The notes under the pieces: generated by a model
What the model was told of the DNA's origin: nothing
Seen by the model: the letters and a program-made list of their open reading frames with translations, nothing else
The model's database searches: none
Origin: Bizionia argentinensis JUB59
GTDB lineage: Bacteria; Bacteroidota; Bacteroidia; Flavobacteriales; Flavobacteriaceae
Assembly (NCBI RefSeq): GCF_000224335.1
Contig: NZ_AFXZ01000003.1
Span: 48,342 to 112,341, forward strand
Direction of reading: 5' to 3'
DNA length: 64,000 nucleotides
Shown here: piece after piece, positions 49,545-59,136 of the stretch
Position numbering within the stretch: position 1 is the stretch's first letter
Layout of the letters: each line of letters opens with the position of its first letter
Translations under genes and position numbers: made by a program

Positions 49545-51206
49545 TTAAAACTTGTATTCAGAAAGTGGTTTCGGGAATTCTTCAGGGTTAGCAGCCAAAT
49601 GATAACGTGGATCATCTACATTCTCTACAATCACTTCTTTAAACTTCGGACTCGCTTTATACATGAGCATTTTACAGTCTTCACTTAAGTGTTTTAGTCT
49701 AATTGTTTTTCCTTCAGCTTCATACTTTTCAACCAAATTAAAAATAGCTTCCAAAGCCGAGTGATCACTGATACGCGATTCAACAAAATCAATTTCAACA
49801 TTTTGCGGGTCGTTTTTAGGATCAAATTTCTGATTGAAAGCTGTAATGCTTCCAAAGAATAATGGTCCCCAAATTTCATAAACTTTCGTTCCATCTGCAC
49901 GCATACGTTTACGAGCGCGAATACGTTTAGCGTTTTCCCAAGCAAAAGATAATGCCGAAATAATAACACCTACAAATACCGCAATCGCTAAATCATATAT
50001 CACCGTTACAGACGATACTATTACTAAAACAAAGGCATCAGACAATGGTATCTTTTTAATAATACGGAAACTAGACCAAGCGAAAGTCTCAATCACCATC
50101 ATGAACATAACACCAATTAAAGCTGCAATTGGTACTTGCTCAATTAATTTATCTGTAAAAAGTATAAAAGTTAGTAGCGTTAACGCCATCACGATACCAG
50201 ATAAACGGCCACGACCACCAGCGTTAATATTAATTACCGTTTGCCCAATCATTCCGCAACCTCCAGTTCCGCCAAAAAGTCCGGACACAATATTCCCTGT
50301 CCCTTGTGCAATACATTCTTTGTCGCCATTTCCTCTAGTGTCCGTTAATTCGTCTACTAAATTCATAGTCATCAACGACTCAATTAATCCTACAGAAGCC
50401 GCTAAAAATGCGTATGGTAAAATAAAGTTTAAAGTATCTAAATTAATAGGAAGGTTTTGCCACAACTCTAAATTAGGTGTTGGAAACTCACCTTTTAAGC
50501 CTGTTCCACCACCTTCAATAATATAAGATCCAACGGTTGAAACATCCAAATTAAAACCTATTGTAATGAAGGTTGTTGCTAAAATAGCAGTTAATGCTGC
50601 CGGAATTTTTTTGGTGATTCTTGGTAAACCCGTCATAATTGCCATGGTTAAAAACACTAAACCCAACATCAAATAGAGTTCGGAACCTTCCATATAGGTA
50701 CTGACGTATTTTTTTACGCCATCTGCTGAAACTTCTAATGATTTATGCGTAAACATTTTTACTTGAGCCCAAAAAATAACAATTGCCAAACCGTTAACAA
50801 AACCAAGCATTACCGGATGTGGAATTAAGCGTACAAAACGTCCTAATTTAAATACCCCAGCCAAAATTTGAATAATACCCATTAATATAACACAAGCCAT
50901 TAAATAGAAAAAGCCCATATTCTCAATAGGTTGATCGAAAAGAAGACCTTTGGTATGGCCCTCGGCAATCATAGCTACGAAAATTACAGCAACGGCACCA
51001 GCAGCACCAGAGATTAATCCTGGTCTTCCTCCAAAAACAGCAGCAATCAGTCCGACGATAAATGCACCAGAAAGTGCCATGAGCGGGTCAATTTGCGCCA
51101 CAAAAGCAAATGCAACCACTTCTGGAATCATTGCTAATGATACGGTAATACCGCTTAAAATATCATTTTTTGGATTGGTTGTAAATTTCTGAAAAAATTG
51201 CTTCAT
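49545..51206 (-). CDS. SulP-family anion transporter with STAS domain
   Basis: A 553-residue SLC26/SulP protein with about 12-14 membrane segments (residues about 15-420: VSLAMIPEVVAFAFVAQIDP opens the SulP signature, and NIVSGLFGGTGGCGMIGQT is conserved) and a C-terminal cytoplasmic STAS domain (about 435-545, IWGPLFFGSITAFNQKFD). It probably exchanges or cotransports sulfate, bicarbonate or a dicarboxylate; substrate is not evident. It is a single gene, convergent with the coaD transcript and divergent from the M14 peptidase gene. Confidence 0.93.
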   Translation of the reverse strand: MKQFFQKFTTNPKNDILSGITVSLAMIPEVVAFAFVAQIDPLMALSGAFIVGLIAAVFGGRPGLISGAAGAVAVIFVAMIAEGHTKGLLFDQPIENMGFFYLMACVILMGIIQILAGVFKLGRFVRLIPHPVMLGFVNGLAIVIFWAQVKMFTHKSLEVSADGVKKYVSTYMEGSELYLMLGLVFLTMAIMTGLPRITKKIPAALTAILATTFITIGFNLDVSTVGSYIIEGGGTGLKGEFPTPNLELWQNLPINLDTLNFILPYAFLAASVGLIESLMTMNLVDELTDTRGNGDKECIAQGTGNIVSGLFGGTGGCGMIGQTVININAGGRGRLSGIVMALTLLTFILFTDKLIEQVPIAALIGVMFMMVIETFAWSSFRIIKKIPLSDAFVLVIVSSVTVIYDLAIAVFVGVIISALSFAWENAKRIRARKRMRADGTKVYEIWGPLFFGSITAFNQKFDPKNDPQNVEIDFVESRISDHSALEAIFNLVEKYEAEGKTIRLKHLSEDCKMLMYKASPKFKEVIVENVDDPRYHLAANPEEFPKPLSEYKF

Positions 51207-51303
51207 CGGTCTTTTTTTGAGGGTGCAAAAGTACAGTTAATATAAACACGTACACTATTATATTGTGATAAATTGATTAGATTTACCTTATAAAATATTA
51301 AAT

Positions 51304-53040
51304 ATGATTCGATTTCGACTGTTGATAGTTATCTTTTTAGCTTTCAATCTTTTGCACGCTCAAAACAAACAAAATGATTTTAAAACGGTATTCGAAACCA
51401 GTAACGGTACAGAAACTGCTACCTATCTGCAAACCATTCAGTTTTATACGGATTTAGCCGAAACATATCCACAAATTCAATTACAGGCTATTGGTAAAAC
51501 CGATTCTGGCGAACCTTTGCATATTGTGACTTTCAATTCAGATGCCAATTTCGATTTTGAAACCATTCGAAAAAATAAACGTATTTTATTGATAAATAAT
51601 GGTATTCATCCAGGCGAAAGTGATGGAATAGATGCGACTATGATGCTGTATCGCGATATGGCTCAAGGAAAAATTGAATCGCCTAAAAACACAGTTTTTG
51701 TTACGATAGCTATCTATAATGTTGGTGGCAGTTTGAACAGAAATTCGGGAACGCGTGCTAATCAAGATGGTCCAAAAGAATATGGATTTCGGGGTAACGC
51801 GCAGAATTATGATTTAAACCGCGACTTTATAAAAAATGACACCGAGAATGCCAAGACATTTACGGAGATTTTTCATTTAGTAAAACCTGATGTTTTTATT
51901 GATAATCATGTGAGTAATGGTGCAGATTATCAATATATTTTAACACATTTGTTTACTCAGCATAATAAATTGGGTGGCGATTTGGGAAACTATTTACAGA
52001 AATCGTTTATGCCAGCATTGGAAGTAGATTTGGATAAAAAGGATTGGGATATCACGCCTTATGTCAATGTTTTTAATGAGGTTCCAGAAATTGGTTTTAG
52101 TCAGTTTATGGACTATCCACGGTATTCCACAGGTTATGCCGCGCTTTGGAATGTGTTAGGTTTAATGGTAGAAACACATATGTTAAAACCTTATAAGGAT
52201 AGAGTAGAAGGTACATACGAATTAATGCGAAGTATGGTTGCGGTTACTGAAAAGGAAGGTGAACGTATTTCTGAATTAAGAAAAGCAGCTTTCAAAACGT
52301 TTAAAAATCAGAAAATCTATGCTTTAGATTGGGAGGCAGACACGACAAAATCTACAACGTTAAGCTTTAAAGGATTTAAAGGAGAAATGATTGAAAGTGA
52401 AGTGACTGGAAAACAACGTTTAAAATATGATAGAAATCAACCGTTTGAGAAATCTGTAAAATATCAAAATCACTTTAAACCTACAGTTGAAGTTTCTGTT
52501 CCAAACGCTTATATTATTCCACAAGGCTGGTATAAAGTTATCGATTTGCTAAAACGAAATGATGTAAAAATGAAGCGTTTTGAAAATGACACCATACTTT
52601 CTGTTGAATCTTATAAAATAGCCAATTTTGAAACGCGTAAAAGTCCGTATGAAGGTCATTATTTACATTCTCAAACAACGATTAGAAGTTCAATAGAAAC
52701 GGTTTCCTTTCGAAAAGGAGATTATTGGATTAACTTAAATCAAGATGCAATTCGTTATATACTGGAAACATTAGAACCTCAAGCGCCAGATTCTTTTTTT
52801 AATTGGAATTTTTTCGATACTATTTTACAGAAAAAAGAAGGGTTTTCGCCTTATGTGTTTGAAGATACAGCTAAAGAATTGCTGGAAAATAATGCGACTT
52901 TAAAGATGGAATTCCAATCTAAAAAACAAGCAGAACCAGAGTTTGCAAATAGTTGGTATAACCAATTAAATTGGCTTTATGAGCGCTCTCATAATTCGGA
53001 ACCTGCTTATAAACAATATCCAGTTTATCGTGTGAAATAA
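51304..53040 (+). CDS. M14-family zinc carboxypeptidase-like protein, exported
   Basis: A 578-residue protein with a signal peptide (ends LLHAQ) and an M14 peptidase domain (about 40-330). Zinc ligands fit NNGIHPGESDG (HxxE) and DNHVSNGADYQ (His), and the catalytic Glu lies in LMVETHMLKPY. QNYDLNRDF is the Arg/Asn substrate-binding block. The remaining C-terminal half is all-beta-like and not assigned. It should cleave C-terminal residues from peptides outside the cytoplasm. It precedes the amidoligase trio by 144 bp, which may or may not be functional linkage. Confidence 0.9.
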   Translation: MIRFRLLIVIFLAFNLLHAQNKQNDFKTVFETSNGTETATYLQTIQFYTDLAETYPQIQLQAIGKTDSGEPLHIVTFNSDANFDFETIRKNKRILLINNGIHPGESDGIDATMMLYRDMAQGKIESPKNTVFVTIAIYNVGGSLNRNSGTRANQDGPKEYGFRGNAQNYDLNRDFIKNDTENAKTFTEIFHLVKPDVFIDNHVSNGADYQYILTHLFTQHNKLGGDLGNYLQKSFMPALEVDLDKKDWDITPYVNVFNEVPEIGFSQFMDYPRYSTGYAALWNVLGLMVETHMLKPYKDRVEGTYELMRSMVAVTEKEGERISELRKAAFKTFKNQKIYALDWEADTTKSTTLSFKGFKGEMIESEVTGKQRLKYDRNQPFEKSVKYQNHFKPTVEVSVPNAYIIPQGWYKVIDLLKRNDVKMKRFENDTILSVESYKIANFETRKSPYEGHYLHSQTTIRSSIETVSFRKGDYWINLNQDAIRYILETLEPQAPDSFFNWNFFDTILQKKEGFSPYVFEDTAKELLENNATLKMEFQSKKQAEPEFANSWYNQLNWLYERSHNSEPAYKQYPVYRVK

Positions 53041-53184
53041 TTGTGATTTAAAATATTTTAACATTTTGATTTACATGTAGATGTGGGTTTTTTAGGTGAT
53101 ATTAAATATTTTTGACATCATGTTTCACGTAATTAAAAATACGCTAAATTTGATTCAAATCTATATCGCATTGATGCGCCTTTA

Positions 53185-54630
53185 ATGAATAAATACATTG
53201 TTGTTTCTCAACCTGAAAAGTGGAATTTTTCAATAGAGAATATTACCGTGATTTCATCACAAGAATACCTTACCAATCCGCAATATTCGCTTTTAAAAAA
53301 AGCACGAATCTTTAATTTATGTAAAGATTATTCATATCAGTCTAAAGGATATTATGTATCGCTTTTGGCCGAAGCGCGTGGCCATTTAGCAATTCCAACT
53401 GTTAAAAATATTGTAGATTTAAAAGCTTTAAAATTAGTACGAATTGTTTCGGACGAGTTTGATGATGTGATTCAGACCAGTTTAAAAAACATCAAATCGC
53501 AAGACTTTACGCTGAGTATTTATTTTGGTCAGAATGTGGCACAAAAATACAAGGAGTTAAGTTCATTATTTTATAAACACTTTCAAGTACCGTTTTTACG
53601 TGTGAAATTTAATCACAGCACTAAATGGCATGTGCAAAGCATTCGTGCCATTGCTGAATCGGAAATTCCTGAAGAGCATGTAGCAAGCGTGCATGAATTT
53701 GCTAATCAATATTTTGCCAAAAAACGCTACGATACACCGAAGTTAACCAAATCTGATTTTGATTTAGCGATACTTGTAAACCCTAATGATCCAGCGCCAC
53801 CGAGTAACCCAAAAGCTTTAAAACGTTTTATAGACGTTGCCGAAAAAATGAATATTTATGCTGAAATAATTGAGCCTAAAGATTTATCGCGCTTGTCATC
53901 TTTTGATGCATTGTTAATCCGTCAAAGCACTGAAGTGAACAATGAAGCCTATGCATTTGCACGAAAAGCCCAGCAAGATGGTATTGCAATTGTAGATTAT
54001 CCAGATGCTATTTTAAAATGTTGCAATAAAGTGTATATGGCGGAAGCTTTGAATAATGCTAATATTGCCACCCCAAAAACCATAATAGTTCATAAAGATA
54101 ATCGGAATGATGTTATTAGTCAAGTCGGTTTGCCTTGTGTTTTAAAAGCGCCAGATTCAACCTTCTCTTTCGGTGTAAAAAAAGCGAAAACGAAAGAAGA
54201 GTATAACACGTTAGTAACGAGTATGCTTAAGGAATCTGATTTAATTATTGCGCAGGAATTTTGTCCATCAGACTACGATTGGCGCATTGGTATTATTGAC
54301 GATAAACCGTTTTTTGCTTGTAAATATTATATGGCAAAGGGGCATTGGCAAATTTACAATTGGGATGCCAAAATAAAAGATGATCAAGATGGAAATGCGG
54401 ATTGTTTACCAATAGAAAAAGTGCCAAAACAAGTTTTAGATATGGCTTTAAAGTCCGCTAAACTTATGGGAAAAGGTCTTTATGGCATAGATATTAAAGT
54501 CGTAAATGAAAAACCAATGGTTATTGAAATTAACGACAACCCAAATATTGATTTCGGTGTGGAAGACGCCTTTTATGGTGACGCTGTTTACATGGATATT
54601 TTAAACGCTTTAAAAAATAGATTGGATTAA
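53185..54630 (+). CDS. RimK-like ATP-grasp ligase with RLAN N-terminal domain
   Basis: A 481-residue protein. The N-terminal 150 residues match the RimK-like ATP-grasp N-terminal domain (CKDYSYQSKGYYVSLLAEAR is characteristic), and the C-terminal part (about 205-480) is a RimK-type ATP-grasp: CVLKAPDSTFSFGVKKA, EFCPSDYDWRIGIID, and Mg-binding YGIDIKVVNEKPMVIEINDN. Such proteins are predicted to form amide bonds between a carboxylate and an amino acid or peptide. It is followed after 2 nt by a GCS2-type ligase gene, so the two probably act in sequence. Substrate unknown. Confidence 0.9.
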   Translation: MNKYIVVSQPEKWNFSIENITVISSQEYLTNPQYSLLKKARIFNLCKDYSYQSKGYYVSLLAEARGHLAIPTVKNIVDLKALKLVRIVSDEFDDVIQTSLKNIKSQDFTLSIYFGQNVAQKYKELSSLFYKHFQVPFLRVKFNHSTKWHVQSIRAIAESEIPEEHVASVHEFANQYFAKKRYDTPKLTKSDFDLAILVNPNDPAPPSNPKALKRFIDVAEKMNIYAEIIEPKDLSRLSSFDALLIRQSTEVNNEAYAFARKAQQDGIAIVDYPDAILKCCNKVYMAEALNNANIATPKTIIVHKDNRNDVISQVGLPCVLKAPDSTFSFGVKKAKTKEEYNTLVTSMLKESDLIIAQEFCPSDYDWRIGIIDDKPFFACKYYMAKGHWQIYNWDAKIKDDQDGNADCLPIEKVPKQVLDMALKSAKLMGKGLYGIDIKVVNEKPMVIEINDNPNIDFGVEDAFYGDAVYMDILNALKNRLD

Positions 54631-54632
54631 TT

Positions 54633-55859
54633 ATGGGAACAAAACGATATCATTTATTTGAAGTTTACGGCATTGAATTAGAGTATATGCTGGTTTCCAA
54701 TAGTTTTAAACCAGCTGCTATTGTAGATAAATTATTGACCAAAAAAGCAGGTGACTTAACATCTGACATTGAAAATGGTGCCATTGCCTGGAGTAATGAA
54801 TTGGTGGCTCATGTGGTGGAATTAAAAACGAATGGGCCAACGGCTAATTTGAATGGTTTATCCGAGTTGTTTCATCAAAATGTATTAGAAATTAATCAGC
54901 TTTTAAAAGAATTTGATACGTGTTTACTACCAACGGCAGCACATCCTATGTTAAATCCTTTAACGGATACCGAAATTTGGAAACATAGTTATAGTGAAGT
55001 TTACGAACTTTATAATCGAATTTTTAATTGCAAAGGGCATGGATGGAGCAATGTGCAAAGTACCCACATTAACTTACCGTTTTTTGATGATAAAGAATTT
55101 GAAAAGTTACACGCTGCCATTCGCATTGTTTTACCGCTTATTCCTGGATTGTGTGCAAGTTCACCCATTTTAGAAGGAAAAAATACAGGTTTTAAGGACG
55201 CGCGATTGAAATATTATAAAACCAACCAAAAAGAAATCCCTGAATTAACGGGATTAGTTATTCCAGAACGTGTTTTTAGTAAAGTTGATTATTATGCAAC
55301 CGTTTTCGAGCCTATAAATCGTGCTATAAAACCGCATGATACCAATAATATTTTAGATCATCACTTTTTAAATTCTAGAGGAGCAATTGCTCGTTTTGAT
55401 AGAAACGCTATTGAAATCCGCCTAGTTGACATTCAAGAATGTCCCAAAGCGGATATTGCTATTTGTGTTTTGATTATTGAGGTTTTAAAAATGTTTGTCG
55501 ATAAGAAAATGGCTTCTTTGCAAGATCAAAAAAAGTGGACAAAAGAAGATTTATTTGCTATTTTAAATCCCATTATTAAGGAAGGTGAAAACTATACGAT
55601 TTCTAATTTAGAGTATTTAAAGTTGTTTCAAATTAAAGAAAGTATGACTGTTCAAGTATTATGGCAGTATCTTTATGAATTGGTAAAAGAAAATATTCAC
55701 GAATCACATCATGAAGCGCTAACTGTTATTTTATATAAAGGCACTTTAGCCACGCGTATATTAAAAGCAGTTGGTACTGATTATTCTGAAAAAAATATTA
55801 CGAATGTTTATTTTGAATTAGCCGGTTGTCTAAATAGGAATGAGTTATTTAAACCGTGA
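54633..55859 (+). CDS. Glutamate--cysteine ligase family protein (GCS2/YbdK-type)
   Basis: A 408-residue carboxylate-amine ligase of the glutamine-synthetase-like fold. The N-terminal GIELEYMLVSNSF gives the Mg-binding Glu pair, and GHGWSNVQSTHINLPF and RFDRNAIEIRLVDIQE carry further metal and ATP ligands. The expected reaction is ATP-dependent gamma-glutamyl-type amide formation, but the acceptor is not known. The stop overlaps the next start by 4 bp (GTGA). With the ATP-grasp ligase upstream and amidohydrolase downstream it forms an apparent operon. Confidence 0.87.
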   Translation: MGTKRYHLFEVYGIELEYMLVSNSFKPAAIVDKLLTKKAGDLTSDIENGAIAWSNELVAHVVELKTNGPTANLNGLSELFHQNVLEINQLLKEFDTCLLPTAAHPMLNPLTDTEIWKHSYSEVYELYNRIFNCKGHGWSNVQSTHINLPFFDDKEFEKLHAAIRIVLPLIPGLCASSPILEGKNTGFKDARLKYYKTNQKEIPELTGLVIPERVFSKVDYYATVFEPINRAIKPHDTNNILDHHFLNSRGAIARFDRNAIEIRLVDIQECPKADIAICVLIIEVLKMFVDKKMASLQDQKKWTKEDLFAILNPIIKEGENYTISNLEYLKLFQIKESMTVQVLWQYLYELVKENIHESHHEALTVILYKGTLATRILKAVGTDYSEKNITNVYFELAGCLNRNELFKP

Positions 55860-56533
55860 AAATTGTTTTAACCTGTGAACATGGTGGTAATGATGTACCA
55901 ACTGCATATCAGTCACTTTTTATAAATGCAGAGAATATTTTGAATTCTCATCGTGGTTATGATTTGGGTGCTTTGGATTTATTCAAGGCTTTAATACCGC
56001 TGTCGGATTTTTCAAAATACAGCACAACAAGTCGTTTGCTAATAGAATTGAATCGTTCTTTACATCATAATAACCTGTTTTCAGAATTTTCACGAAACAT
56101 TTCAAAAGCAGCAAAACAGACTATTATTAATGAGTTTTACAAACCTTATCGTGATTCTATAGAAAGTGAAATTTCAAAATGTATAAACCAAGGAGAAATA
56201 GTTTTACATATTTCCGTTCATAGTTTTACACCAATTTGGAATAATAAAGAGCGTTTAACGGATATCGGTTTGTTGTATGATTCGAAAATTTATGAAGAAA
56301 AGCAGTTTTGTAAAATTTTAAAAGCTGAATTATTAAAACGAAGTGCTTTCAAAATTCGGTATAATCAGCCATATTTAGGAAAATCTGATGGATTTACAAG
56401 TTATTTACGAAAACAATTCCCCAATAAATATATAGGAGTTGAGGTTGAAATTAACCAGAAGTTTTCTAAAAATAATCAGATGTCAAACGAATTAAAAAAC
56501 GCAGTATTAATGGCTATTGAAGCTGTAAATTAA
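55856..56533 (+). CDS. N-formylglutamate amidohydrolase-like enzyme
   Basis: A 225-residue protein from GTG 55856, overlapping the upstream stop. It has the family blocks VLTCEHGGNDVP (metal-binding Glu/His), SHRGYDLGAL, LLIELNRS, HISVHSFTP and YIGVEVEIN. True N-formylglutamate amidohydrolases (HutG) act in histidine catabolism; here the context of two ligases suggests that a gamma-glutamyl or N-acyl product of this cluster is the substrate. The 3' end overlaps the convergent Nudix gene by 4 bp. Confidence 0.87.
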   Translation: MKIVLTCEHGGNDVPTAYQSLFINAENILNSHRGYDLGALDLFKALIPLSDFSKYSTTSRLLIELNRSLHHNNLFSEFSRNISKAAKQTIINEFYKPYRDSIESEISKCINQGEIVLHISVHSFTPIWNNKERLTDIGLLYDSKIYEEKQFCKILKAELLKRSAFKIRYNQPYLGKSDGFTSYLRKQFPNKYIGVEVEINQKFSKNNQMSNELKNAVLMAIEAVN

Positions 56534-57111
56534 AACAATAGCTTAATGTTAGCGTAGCTATTCTGTAAAGCTTTTTCAGCTTCTACAGCATTTAACCAAG
56601 CAACTTTAGTAATACCCTCGTTTTCTTGCGGCTCTAAAGGACCAGAGTAGGAGGTAGTCATTTCAAACCAATGCGTTATTTTTATTTTGTACTTACCATT
56701 ACGCTTAAAAATATGGTAAGTCGTTTCTAATGGTTTGCTTATTTTTAAACCAGAGATGCCTGTTTCTTCTTCCACCTCGCGAATAGCTGTGGTTTCAATA
56801 GTTTCTTTTTTCTCGGTTTTGCCCTTTGGTAAATCCCATTTATCGTTTCTGTAAATAAATAAAATCTCGCCTTTATCGTTAAAAACTTTTCCGCCTCCCG
56901 CAATAACATTGGGTAGTTTTTTAAGAAATTTTTTGAGTAATTTTTCTTCCTTGGCATGTATAAGATGCACTTCCTTAACAGCCTTTTTGTTAAGTTCTTT
57001 AATAACTTTAGCTATAGAAACAGATTTTAATAAATAGTTTTTAAAAGATGCTTCTTTTTCAACCTCTGTTGTTAAGATAATCGGTTTATCATTAACAAAA
57101 ACTTTATACAT
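56530..57111 (-). CDS. Nudix hydrolase
   Basis: A 193-residue protein with an N-terminal domain of about 65 residues of unknown type (YKVFVNDKPIILTTEVEKEA) and a C-terminal Nudix domain. The Nudix box is complete: GKTEKKETIETTAIREVEEE, then TGI, fitting Gx5Ex7REUxEExGU. It hydrolyses a nucleoside-diphosphate-linked substrate; specificity unknown. It is divergent from pyrE. Confidence 0.93.
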   Translation of the reverse strand: MYKVFVNDKPIILTTEVEKEASFKNYLLKSVSIAKVIKELNKKAVKEVHLIHAKEEKLLKKFLKKLPNVIAGGGKVFNDKGEILFIYRNDKWDLPKGKTEKKETIETTAIREVEEETGISGLKISKPLETTYHIFKRNGKYKIKITHWFEMTTSYSGPLEPQENEGITKVAWLNAVEAEKALQNSYANIKLLF

Positions 57112-57226
57112 ACGACCCCGTTGTTGTAATTAGATTTTGTAAAAATATCAAAAAAAACAGGATACCCATACAATTAAAAATTTTATTTTAAAACCGTTTA
57201 TAAAATGGAGGTTACGTAAAAATGTT

Positions 57227-57234
57227 TAATTTTG
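57227..57234 (+). promoter_or_regulatory. Possible pyrE -7 element
   Basis: TAATTTTG fits TAnnTTTG and ends 5 nt before ATG 57240, so transcription may begin at or next to the start codon, giving a leaderless or near-leaderless mRNA. No clear -33 box. Confidence 0.4.
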
Positions 57235-57239
57235 CTAGT

Positions 57240-57884
57240 ATGAATTTCAACGAACACACAGCCAGAAAAACTGCTGAAGTTTTACTTCAGATAAATGCTA
57301 TAAAATTACAGCCTAATGATCCCTTTACCTGGGCATCAGGTTGGAAATCGCCTATATATTGCGACAATAGAATAGTGCTCTCTTATCCGCCAATCCGAAA
57401 TTACATTCGTGAAACTATGGCCAAACAGATAGAAGAACAATATGGCAAACCTGATGTTATTGCCGGTGTTGCTACAGGTGCTATTGGTATAGGCATGTTG
57501 GTGGCCGAGTATTTAGGTTTACCTTTTGTTTATGTTAGACCAGAAGCTAAAAGTCATGGTCGTCAAAATCAAATTGAAGGGCACTTGGAGCCAGGACAGA
57601 ATGTGGTTGTTGTTGAAGATTTAATCAGTACAGGAACTAGTAGTTTAAATGCTGTACGTGCTTTACGGGAGAATCATGCAAATGTAAAAGGAATGATTGC
57701 CATCTTTACTTATGGTTTTGACATCTCAAAGAAGAATTTTGAAAAAGAAAACGTAGACTTAATCACTTTAAGCGATTATAAATCACTTTTAGAAGAAGCC
57801 TACCATACCAATTATATTTCAACAAAAGAACAAGACATATTAGCGACATGGAATGCCAATCCAGCAGAATGGAACGCTAATTGA
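57240..57884 (+). CDS. pyrE: Orotate phosphoribosyltransferase
   Basis: A 214-residue type I phosphoribosyltransferase that makes OMP from orotate and PRPP. The PRPP motif is VVVVEDLISTGTSS; FTWASGWKSPIYCDNR and VRPEAKSHGRQNQIEG are OPRT-specific. ATG 57240 (MNFNEHTARKT) is preferred over ATG 57222, because the segment between contains a -7 promoter-like element and is not conserved in the family. It is followed by an SRPBCC gene 33 bp downstream. Confidence 0.95.
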   Translation: MNFNEHTARKTAEVLLQINAIKLQPNDPFTWASGWKSPIYCDNRIVLSYPPIRNYIRETMAKQIEEQYGKPDVIAGVATGAIGIGMLVAEYLGLPFVYVRPEAKSHGRQNQIEGHLEPGQNVVVVEDLISTGTSSLNAVRALRENHANVKGMIAIFTYGFDISKKNFEKENVDLITLSDYKSLLEEAYHTNYISTKEQDILATWNANPAEWNAN

Positions 57885-57917
57885 TATTAGTACTACACAC
57901 TATCTTAAAAAATCATT

Positions 57918-58313
57918 ATGAATTTAGAGTCACCAAAAACAATTATCAATAAGTCGCCAGAAGCAGTTTTTAATTTCTTATCCGATGTTAAAAATTTTGA
58001 AAAGTTAATGCCTGATAATATTAGCAAATTTGAAGTTTTAGATGAAGATAAGTTTCTATTCGCATTAAAGGGGATGCCAGAAATCGTTTTAAAGAAAAAA
58101 GAAATGATATCACCAAATAAAATCGTTCTCGGTGCTGCTGGTGGTAAATTGGATTTTTCATTGATAGGAAATATCACCGAAATAGATGCTGACACAAGTG
58201 AAGTACAGCTGCAGTTTAACGGTGAATTTAATGCTATGATGGCCATGATGATTAAGGGACCTATCACGAAATTCATTGAGACTTTGGCATCTAATATGCC
58301 TAAAGAGATTTAA
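57918..58313 (+). CDS. SRPBCC (START-like) family protein
   Basis: A 131-residue protein of the Bet v1-like SRPBCC fold, seen in the opening INKSPEAVFNFLSDVKNFEKLMP and the helical C-terminus (MMAMMIKGPITKFIETLASN). It should bind a hydrophobic ligand in a central pocket; no ligand is known. It lies directly after pyrE and is convergent with birA (4-bp overlap). Confidence 0.85.
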   Translation: MNLESPKTIINKSPEAVFNFLSDVKNFEKLMPDNISKFEVLDEDKFLFALKGMPEIVLKKKEMISPNKIVLGAAGGKLDFSLIGNITEIDADTSEVQLQFNGEFNAMMAMMIKGPITKFIETLASNMPKEI

Positions 58314-59041
58314 TATAGCAACGCAATTTCTTTCAATTCATATTCGGCAATAATTTCGTCTTCTAACAGAATACGTAAGCTGCCGGAATTACTTATGCCT
58401 TGGATGTAACCTGTAAACAAGTTGTTGTCTTGATCGCGAAAAGTGGATGGTTTATTTTTTCTAAATAAATAGCTTTCATATGTGTTTTTTAAAATAATAT
58501 GCTGATCATTTTGTAATTGATCAAAATAGAATTTTAAGTTTTTAACGATACTCTGTAAAAGTTCATCTGTGTTAAAAGGCGTTCCCGTAATGTATTGCAT
58601 AGAAGTTGCATTAGGAAGGTTATTAAAATAAATTTGATTAACATTTAACCCAATACCAATAATAGTACCGCCAAACGCATGTTGTTTAATAATATTTTCA
58701 ATGAGAATGCCACAGATTTTCTTATCTTCTGACATAATGTCGTTAGGCCATTTAATGCTTAATTTCGGTATTAAAAACTGTTGTAAGGTTTTAATAATAG
58801 CCAGAGAAGTTACGATGCTGATATAAAAATTATCGCGAAACTTAATAAATGAAACATCTTTAAACACGCTACACATGAGGTTTTTGTCAGAATCAGAACG
58901 CCATGTTGTACCACGCTGGCCCCGGCCATTTGTTTGATGTTTTGCAGTAACAACGGTGTAATCTGGTAAAGGTGCGTTCGTACTTAATATCCTTAAATAG
59001 GAGTTGGTAGAATCGGTGGCATCAAGTTTGATTATATGCAT
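58310..59041 (-). CDS. birA: Biotin--[acetyl-CoA-carboxylase] ligase (monofunctional)
   Basis: A 243-residue biotin protein ligase with the biotinyl-AMP loop in HQTNGRGQRGTTWRSD, the KWPNDIM block and GIGLNVNQ. It has no N-terminal helix-turn-helix domain, so it is the monofunctional type that biotinylates carboxylases without acting as a repressor. It is divergent from rsfS, with a 95-bp shared promoter gap. Confidence 0.95.
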   Translation of the reverse strand: MHIIKLDATDSTNSYLRILSTNAPLPDYTVVTAKHQTNGRGQRGTTWRSDSDKNLMCSVFKDVSFIKFRDNFYISIVTSLAIIKTLQQFLIPKLSIKWPNDIMSEDKKICGILIENIIKQHAFGGTIIGIGLNVNQIYFNNLPNATSMQYITGTPFNTDELLQSIVKNLKFYFDQLQNDQHIILKNTYESYLFRKNKPSTFRDQDNNLFTGYIQGISNSGSLRILLEDEIIAEYELKEIALLY

Positions 59042-59109
59042 TCTGAAATATATTGAAAATAGACGAAAAATCTTATGATTTTTTTACGGTATAAAGAACT
59101 AAAAAATAA

Positions 59110-59117
59110 TAACTTTG
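59110..59117 (+). promoter_or_regulatory. Probable -7 element of the rsfS-ftsH operon
   Basis: TAACTTTG matches TAnnTTTG and lies 19 nt before the rsfS ATG. A -33 box is not clear. Confidence 0.5.
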
Positions 59118-59136
59118 CACAAATTAAATTAATTGA

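Noticed and set aside
57222..57239. Upstream ATG of pyrE
   Set aside because: The six extra residues overlap a -7-like element and are not typical of the family.
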